In this document: in pieces, positions 33,472 to 34,338 of the stretch
Layout of the letters: the number at the start of each line of letters is the position of its first letter
Position numbering within the stretch: the first letter of the stretch is position 1
The notes under the pieces: model-generated
The model's input: the letters and a program-made list of their open reading frames with translations, nothing else
Database searches by the model: none
Told to the model about the DNA's origin: nothing
Made by a program: the position numbers and the translations under genes
From: an uncultured Phascolarctobacterium sp.
Lineage (GTDB): Bacteria; Bacillota; Negativicutes; Acidaminococcales; Acidaminococcaceae
Length of the DNA stretch: 34,338 nucleotides
Assembly (NCBI RefSeq): GCF_937920985.1
Contig: NZ_CALDXR010000025.1
Location: 1 to 34,338, forward strand
Direction of reading: 5' to 3'

Positions 33472-33540
33472 AAATAACTCAGTCCCCGTGTCTGCGCCCG
33501 GCGCAGGCAGAGGGAACGGAAGCTGTGAGGTGATACTGGC

Positions 33541-34272
33541 ATGGATTTAATTAATACTTCTTTTTTGCATAACAAAGAGGTTGTTATGGTTATCAGGCTG
33601 GTTGTTGCTGCAATTCTCGGCGGTATTGTCGGTATAGAAAGAGGCAGTGGCGACCGTCCTGCCGGTTTCCGTACACATATTCTTGTGTGCGTGGGCTCGG
33701 CGCTGTTTATGCTTGTTTCGCTTTACGGCTTTGATGATGTTTATCCTCAGACTGCTAAGCTGGAGGAGGATATCGGCCAGCGTCGCGACTCGGCGCGTAT
33801 TGCAGCCCAGGTTGTCAGCGGCATAGGCTTTCTCGGCGCAGGCACCATTCTGCACGAGGGTTTAACTATTCGCGGTCTGACAACTGCTGCCAGCCTGTGG
33901 ATGGTTTCCGCAATCGGTCTTGCTGCCGGCAGCGGTATGTACTTCCTCAGCAGCGTGGCAACCATTATCACTATGATAACTCTAGTTACCTTCCATACCT
34001 GGGAAAAACGCTTCGCTGCCAACAACCGCAGTGACCGCCAGTTTGTCCGCATAATTACTACCAATCGCTCCGGTGCCATCACAGATGTTACCGGTTATTT
34101 GTCACTTAACGGTGTGCAGGTAAAATCGCTGAACGTAAAACGCGATAAGGAAAAGAATCGCCTGGTGCTGGAGGTCTTTCTGAAGCTTGGCAAAACTGCG
34201 CCCGATGGCGGAGATTTGGTAAGAGGGTTGCAGGGGATTGAGGGGGTTGTCGGTGTCGAAAACATGAGATAA
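33541..34272 (+). CDS. MgtC/SapB-family membrane protein
   Basis: A 243-residue protein with about five membrane helices followed by a cytoplasmic ACT-like domain (about 160-243, RIITTNRSGAITDVTGYLSL). Family marks: LGGIVGIERGSGDRPAGFRTHILVCVGSALFML, in pieces LGGIVGIERG and PAGFRTH, then SGIGFLGAGTILHEG and GLTTAASLWMVSAIGLAAG. MgtC members help survival at low Mg2+ and inside macrophages in Salmonella, by acting on the F-ATPase and phosphate uptake; most homologues in gut bacteria have unknown roles. No mgtA/mgtB or Mg-sensing leader is visible. AGGTGA precedes the ATG. Confidence 0.92.
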   Translation: MDLINTSFLHNKEVVMVIRLVVAAILGGIVGIERGSGDRPAGFRTHILVCVGSALFMLVSLYGFDDVYPQTAKLEEDIGQRRDSARIAAQVVSGIGFLGAGTILHEGLTIRGLTTAASLWMVSAIGLAAGSGMYFLSSVATIITMITLVTFHTWEKRFAANNRSDRQFVRIITTNRSGAITDVTGYLSLNGVQVKSLNVKRDKEKNRLVLEVFLKLGKTAPDGGDLVRGLQGIEGVVGVENMR

Positions 34273-34289
34273 GAGAGATAAGCGATAGC

Positions 34290-34338
34290 ACGCCATCTGC
34301 GTTGTTGCGTCGCCTCGACGTACTAAAAGTACGCCGTC
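34290..34338 (+). repeat. Second copy of the GC-rich intergenic repeat (cut by window edge)
   Basis: Starts with ACGCCATCTGCG and ends with CGTACTAAAAGTACG (a 6-bp hairpin with AAA loop, 34319-34333) then CCGTC. Aligns with 27405-27454 over its whole length (about two bases in three). Lies directly after the mgtC-family gene; probably continues past the edge. Confidence 0.65.

Noticed and set aside
33492..33506. Terminator between proS and the mgtC-family gene
   Set aside because: A perfect short hairpin (CTGCGCC-C-GGCGCAG) is present but no T tract follows, so it is not a standard rho-independent terminator.

Overview
The window reads as a chromosomal housekeeping segment of an anaerobic, Firmicutes-type bacterium, most likely one of the Negativicutes (the outer-membrane Firmicutes; an Acidaminococcaceae such as Phascolarctobacterium would fit, but I cannot fix the genus). 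Reasons: gene order shared with Bacillus/Clostridia (recJ-relA-dtd, hisS-aspS-6S RNA-rarA, ccpN-ppsR, pyrH-frr-uppS-cdsA-dxr-rseP-ispG-proS), HemZ, an oxygen-sensitive metabolism (2[4Fe-4S] ferredoxin, IspG), and a LapA-domain protein. No phage, IS element, CRISPR array, rRNA or tRNA gene was seen. Almost all genes are on the + strand; only one ECF transporter gene is on the - strand.

Layout. 0-1.8 kb: a TroA-like metal/cobalamin-binding lipoprotein and an exported SH3b protein, closed by a strong terminator. 1.86-13.7 kb: a long run, LapA-domain protein, RecJ, Rel (ppGpp), Dtd, MBL-fold hydrolase, AI-2E family permease, HemZ, HisRS and AspRS, closed by a 12-bp-stem terminator. 13.7-14.7 kb: a 6S RNA gene (same place as bsrA of B. 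subtilis) followed by an AT-rich RelB/RelE-type toxin-antitoxin pair with a 13-bp perfect palindrome over its promoter. 14.7-17.7 kb: RarA, then CcpN-like CBS regulator and the PPDK/PEP-synthase regulatory kinase (PpsR), whose reading frame has no ATG/GTG/TTG start at its conserved N-terminus. 17.7-18.6 kb: two small unknown genes in AT-rich DNA and a spacer with a long inverted repeat. 18.6-24.05 kb: MutS2, a class I aminotransferase and a nucleoside kinase carrying a degenerate ThrRS-like editing module, ending at a bidirectional terminator shared with the ECF S-component gene. 24.8-34.3 kb: PyrH, Frr, a tiny PASTA-like protein, a ferredoxin, then the isoprenoid/envelope cluster UppS, CdsA, Dxr, RseP, IspG, ProRS, and an MgtC-family membrane protein. 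A dispersed GC-rich intergenic repeat occurs after uppS and again at the right edge.

Functional themes: translation and tRNA quality control (HisRS, AspRS, ProRS, Dtd, Frr), stringent and stationary-phase control (Rel, 6S RNA, TA), DNA repair (RecJ, RarA, MutS2), carbon-flow control at PEP/pyruvate (CcpN/PpsR), and undecaprenyl/phospholipid/MEP-pathway synthesis (UppS, CdsA, Dxr, IspG). Most of this is conserved core; the best candidates for something new are the non-canonical start of ppsR, the TA insertion beside the 6S gene, the small membrane-protein islet, the PASTA-like microprotein and the dispersed repeat.
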